From Chloromonas sp. AAM2 (Eukaryota; Chlorophyta; Chlorophyceae; Chlamydomonadales; Chlamydomonadaceae): a stretch of DNA of 33,334 nt. Made by a program: the position numbers and the translations under genes. Each line of letters opens with the position of its first letter. Position 1 is the first letter of the stretch. The stretch covers positions 1 through 33,334 of the forward strand of contig QAXH01002071.1 in NCBI GenBank assembly GCA_004335635.1, given 5' to 3'. Below, in pieces: positions 31,552 to 33,334 of this stretch. A model generated the notes under the pieces. It did no database searches. It had not been told where the DNA came from and saw only the letters and a list, made by a program, of their open reading frames with translations.

Positions 31552-31635
31552 CTTTGCTGTAGCAAGTGTGTGCCAGGTTCTCGCAACACGCCGGCGCTGG
31601 CCTCCGTCAATGGGGTGGCTGCTGGAAACTTCTTG
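31552..31635 (+). pseudogene. Possible Helitron/DUF6570-like zinc-motif fragment
   Basis: The frame contains LCCSKCVPGSRNTPALASVN followed by GVAAGNFL. This recalls the LCxxC-x(n)-P-xx-L-x-NG-xx-xG block in the N-terminal DUF6570 region of Helitron-type proteins. Further CxxC pairs occur about 40 residues before (CLTCASC). The match is from memory and short; neighbouring frames are broken. Confidence 0.25.
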
Positions 31636-31639
31636 CATC

Positions 31640-32393
31640 ATACTAGGTAGCATTACATGCTGGCTTGCTTGGCCTACGTCTTCACTCGGAATGATAAACA
31701 GGGTACAGCGTATCAGTGCGTTGTGACTGTTTGACAGGTGTGCCTGCTACCAGAGTATGGCTGCTGAATGTGATGCATGTCACATGCCAAACGTCCCTTG
31801 TAACCTTTCGTGGGACACAAGCCTTCACCAGCCCATGCATCTCGCAAGCCAGGCTGTCAGTGGGAACTCAACTGCTGACGTTGCTGTCGGAACTCAATCT
31901 GACCAAACTGACTTGAATCGTCCCATGATGAAAGGTACATTACAGTTGGTTGCGCCCAGATGCTAGGCAGACCCAAGCACGTCAAATCAATCCTTGCATA
32001 ATAAACAGATGCCGTCAACGGAAAGGAAGTGCAAACCAAGTTTGGGATGTTGCTGTGATGCAGGTTATCAACATCATTGTCCAGCTTGGCATCCAAGATA
32101 GGGCTGCCCGGGTCAAAGTCAAAGTCCGTCATAGTCCCAGTCAAAGTATGTCAAACAGTCAACCAATTCAAAGCAGACAAGTCTGCCAAACGTCCAACAA
32201 ACGTGTGCCAGTTCTCCTGTGTTGTTGTCCCTTGAAAGCGCTTGCGTCATAGCCTAGCCTGCATGCATGCTGCCTCACGGTGCTTGCATACTTGCTACCT
32301 CACGCCATGCTGTGACATGCTGCCCCGCATGCCCCAATGCTCCAAAAGCCGTGGTCAGCTACTGGGTGTGTGTGTGTTAGCACGAATGGCCGC
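31640..32393. other. Region between the relics and histone H2B
   Basis: I see no supported gene. It should contain the H2B 3' UTR (minus strand); a TGTAA on the minus strand at 31940-31944 is the nearest candidate signal I noticed but is about 450 bases away. Confidence 0.4.
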
Positions 32394-32762
32394 TCACGCT
32401 GAGGTGAACTTGGTGACAGCCTTAGTGCCTTCAGACACAGCATGCTTGGCCAGCTCGCCCGGCAGCACCAGGCGCACCGCTGTTTGAACCTCGCGAGACG
32501 TCACAGTGGGCTTCTTGTTGTAGCGAGCCAGACGTGAAGCCTCGGACGCAATCTTGTCGAAAATGTCGTTGACGAACGAGTTGAGGATGGAAATAGCCTT
32601 GGAGCTGATACCCGTGTCAGGGTGCACCTGCTTGAGCACCTTGTAGATGTAGAGCTTGTAGGACTCGACCTTGGCGACCTTCTTCTTCTTGCCCTTTTCG
32701 ACACCAGTCTTGGCTGGCGCGGCCTTCTTCGCGGGTGCCTTCTCGCCTGCCTTGGGTGCCAT
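32394..32762 (-). CDS. H2B: Histone H2B
   Basis: Single-exon gene of 122 residues. The N-terminal tail is Lys/Ala/Pro-rich ([18 protein letters not shown]), followed by the H2B fold: [60 protein letters not shown] and [20 protein letters not shown]. The Lys of AVTKFTSA is the conserved monoubiquitination site. The product pairs with H2A in the nucleosome. The short tail and intronless structure fit replication-dependent algal histone genes. It is divergent from H2A, with 205 bases between the ATGs. Confidence 0.98.
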   Translation of the reverse strand: MAPKAGEKAPAKKAAPAKTGVEKGKKKKVAKVESYKLYIYKVLKQVHPDTGISSKAISILNSFVNDIFDKIASEASRLARYNKKPTVTSREVQTAVRLVLPGELAKHAVSEGTKAVTKFTSA

Positions 32763-32967
32763 GGTTGCGGCTTGAAGATATCTGTGAGGGTCGGGTGTTC
32801 TTGGAATGCAAACTGTGCGAGCAGGCAGCGGCTTAAGAGGTGGTTTTCAAACCCTAGACACCAGGAGTCAAGTGGACCGTGCCCACGTGACAGGGCGAAG
32901 GTTATTTGATCTGGCCCTTCGCAGCCGATGTCTGCACAGTCCAAACATTCTTCAGATACTAGACAAC
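32763..32967. promoter_or_regulatory. Shared divergent promoter of H2B and H2A
   Basis: The 205 bases between the two ATGs must carry both promoters and 5' UTRs. Visible elements are a telo-box-like AAACCCTA (32849-32856), a G-box CACGTG (32884-32889) and a weak TATA-like TTATTTGA about 60 bases before the H2A ATG. The elements are seen; their function is inferred from plant histone promoters. Confidence 0.75.
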
Positions 32968-33334
32968 ATGGCACCCAAGACAGGCAGCGGCGGTGCTGGT
33001 GCTGGTGGTCGCGGCAAGAGTGCTAGCGGCAAGAAGGCCATCTCAAAGAGCACCAAGGCTGGCCTCCAGTTTCCCGTGGGACGCATCGCTCGTTTCCTGA
33101 AGAAGGGCAAGTACGCTGAGCGTATTGGTGCTGGCGCGCCCGTGTACCTGGCAGCTGTTCTCGAGTACCTTTGCGCCGAGGTTCTGGAGCTGGCTGGCAA
33201 TGCAGCACGCGACAATAAGAAATCTCGCATCGTGCCTCGCCACATCCAGCTGGCTATCCGCAACGACGAGGAGCTCTCCAAGCTTCTAGGCCAGGTTACC
33301 ATCGCTTCAGGCGGTGTGCTACCCAACATCCACA
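32968..33334 (+). CDS. H2A: Histone H2A (3' end outside window)
   Basis: Intronless frame of 122 codons to the window edge. A Gly/Ser/Lys-rich tail ([20 protein letters not shown]) is followed by the canonical fold: [60 protein letters not shown] and [20 protein letters not shown], then [16 protein letters not shown] is the family signature. The acidic-patch residues (AEVLELA, NDEE) are present, so it looks like a canonical core H2A rather than H2A.Z; an SQ motif of H2A.X cannot be judged because the C-terminus is cut off. Confidence 0.98.
   Translation, partial: MAPKTGSGGAGAGGRGKSASGKKAISKSTKAGLQFPVGRIARFLKKGKYAERIGAGAPVYLAAVLEYLCAEVLELAGNAARDNKKSRIVPRHIQLAIRNDEELSKLLGQVTIASGGVLPNIH

Noticed and set aside
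30978..31562. A functional DNA polymerase gene
   Set aside because: Only the ExoII region is recognisable, a stop precedes it, and the palm motifs are missing.
32501..32974. 157-codon minus-strand frame over the H2B region
   Set aside because: It is an out-of-frame shadow of histone H2B with Arg/Ser-rich text.
32952..33329. 125-codon minus-strand frame
   Set aside because: It is antisense to histone H2A.
1..33334. CRISPR arrays, operons, tRNA or rRNA genes
   Set aside because: The tandem repeats lack unique spacers, gene structure is eukaryotic, and no tRNA or rRNA signature was recognised.

Overview
The window is nuclear DNA of a eukaryote, most likely a chlorophyte green alga. Genes are split into many short exons with GT-AG introns, a TGTAA polyadenylation signal lies just past one stop codon, intergenic spacers are short, and the two histone genes are intronless, divergent and plant/algal in sequence. 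I see no tRNA, rRNA, CRISPR array or bacterial operon. Genus-level placement is not possible from this window.

Layout. (1) 85-3259, + strand: 3' part of a DExH helicase gene of the bacterial HrpB family (nine visible exons; the gene starts outside the window). (2) 3926-23741, - strand, convergent with the first: one very large gene that I reconstructed by hand as 42 exons in consistent phase, encoding about 2,209 residues. The product is a bacterial-type alpha-2-macroglobulin with an N-terminal hydrophobic signal, macroglobulin domains, a toroid domain in which the thioester Cys-Glu-Gln is not seen, and an added EGF-like C-terminus. Its introns hold many repeats: a 56-bp minisatellite containing an N gap, a 28-bp triplication, a 115-bp tandem repeat that copies a splice donor, and an interstitial telomere-type CCCTAA tract. 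(3) 24373-25528: an imperfect inverted duplication with two possible exon fragments. (4) 26446-29379, + strand: an eight-exon gene for a plastid-type UbiA prenyltransferase (400 residues) with both Asp-rich motifs. (5) 29380-32393: a gene-poor stretch with decayed mobile-element pieces, including an ExoII-motif fragment of a protein-primed family-B DNA polymerase. (6) 32394-33334: divergent histone H2B (-) and H2A (+, cut by the window end) sharing a 205-bp promoter with a G-box and a telo-box.

The genes do not form a pathway. HrpB, the alpha-2-macroglobulin and, less clearly, the UbiA protein resemble prokaryotic families but sit in intron-rich nuclear genes, so any transfer was old. The most unusual items are the thioester-less, EGF-tailed bacterial-type macroglobulin and the repeat dynamics inside its introns, above all the duplicated splice donor.
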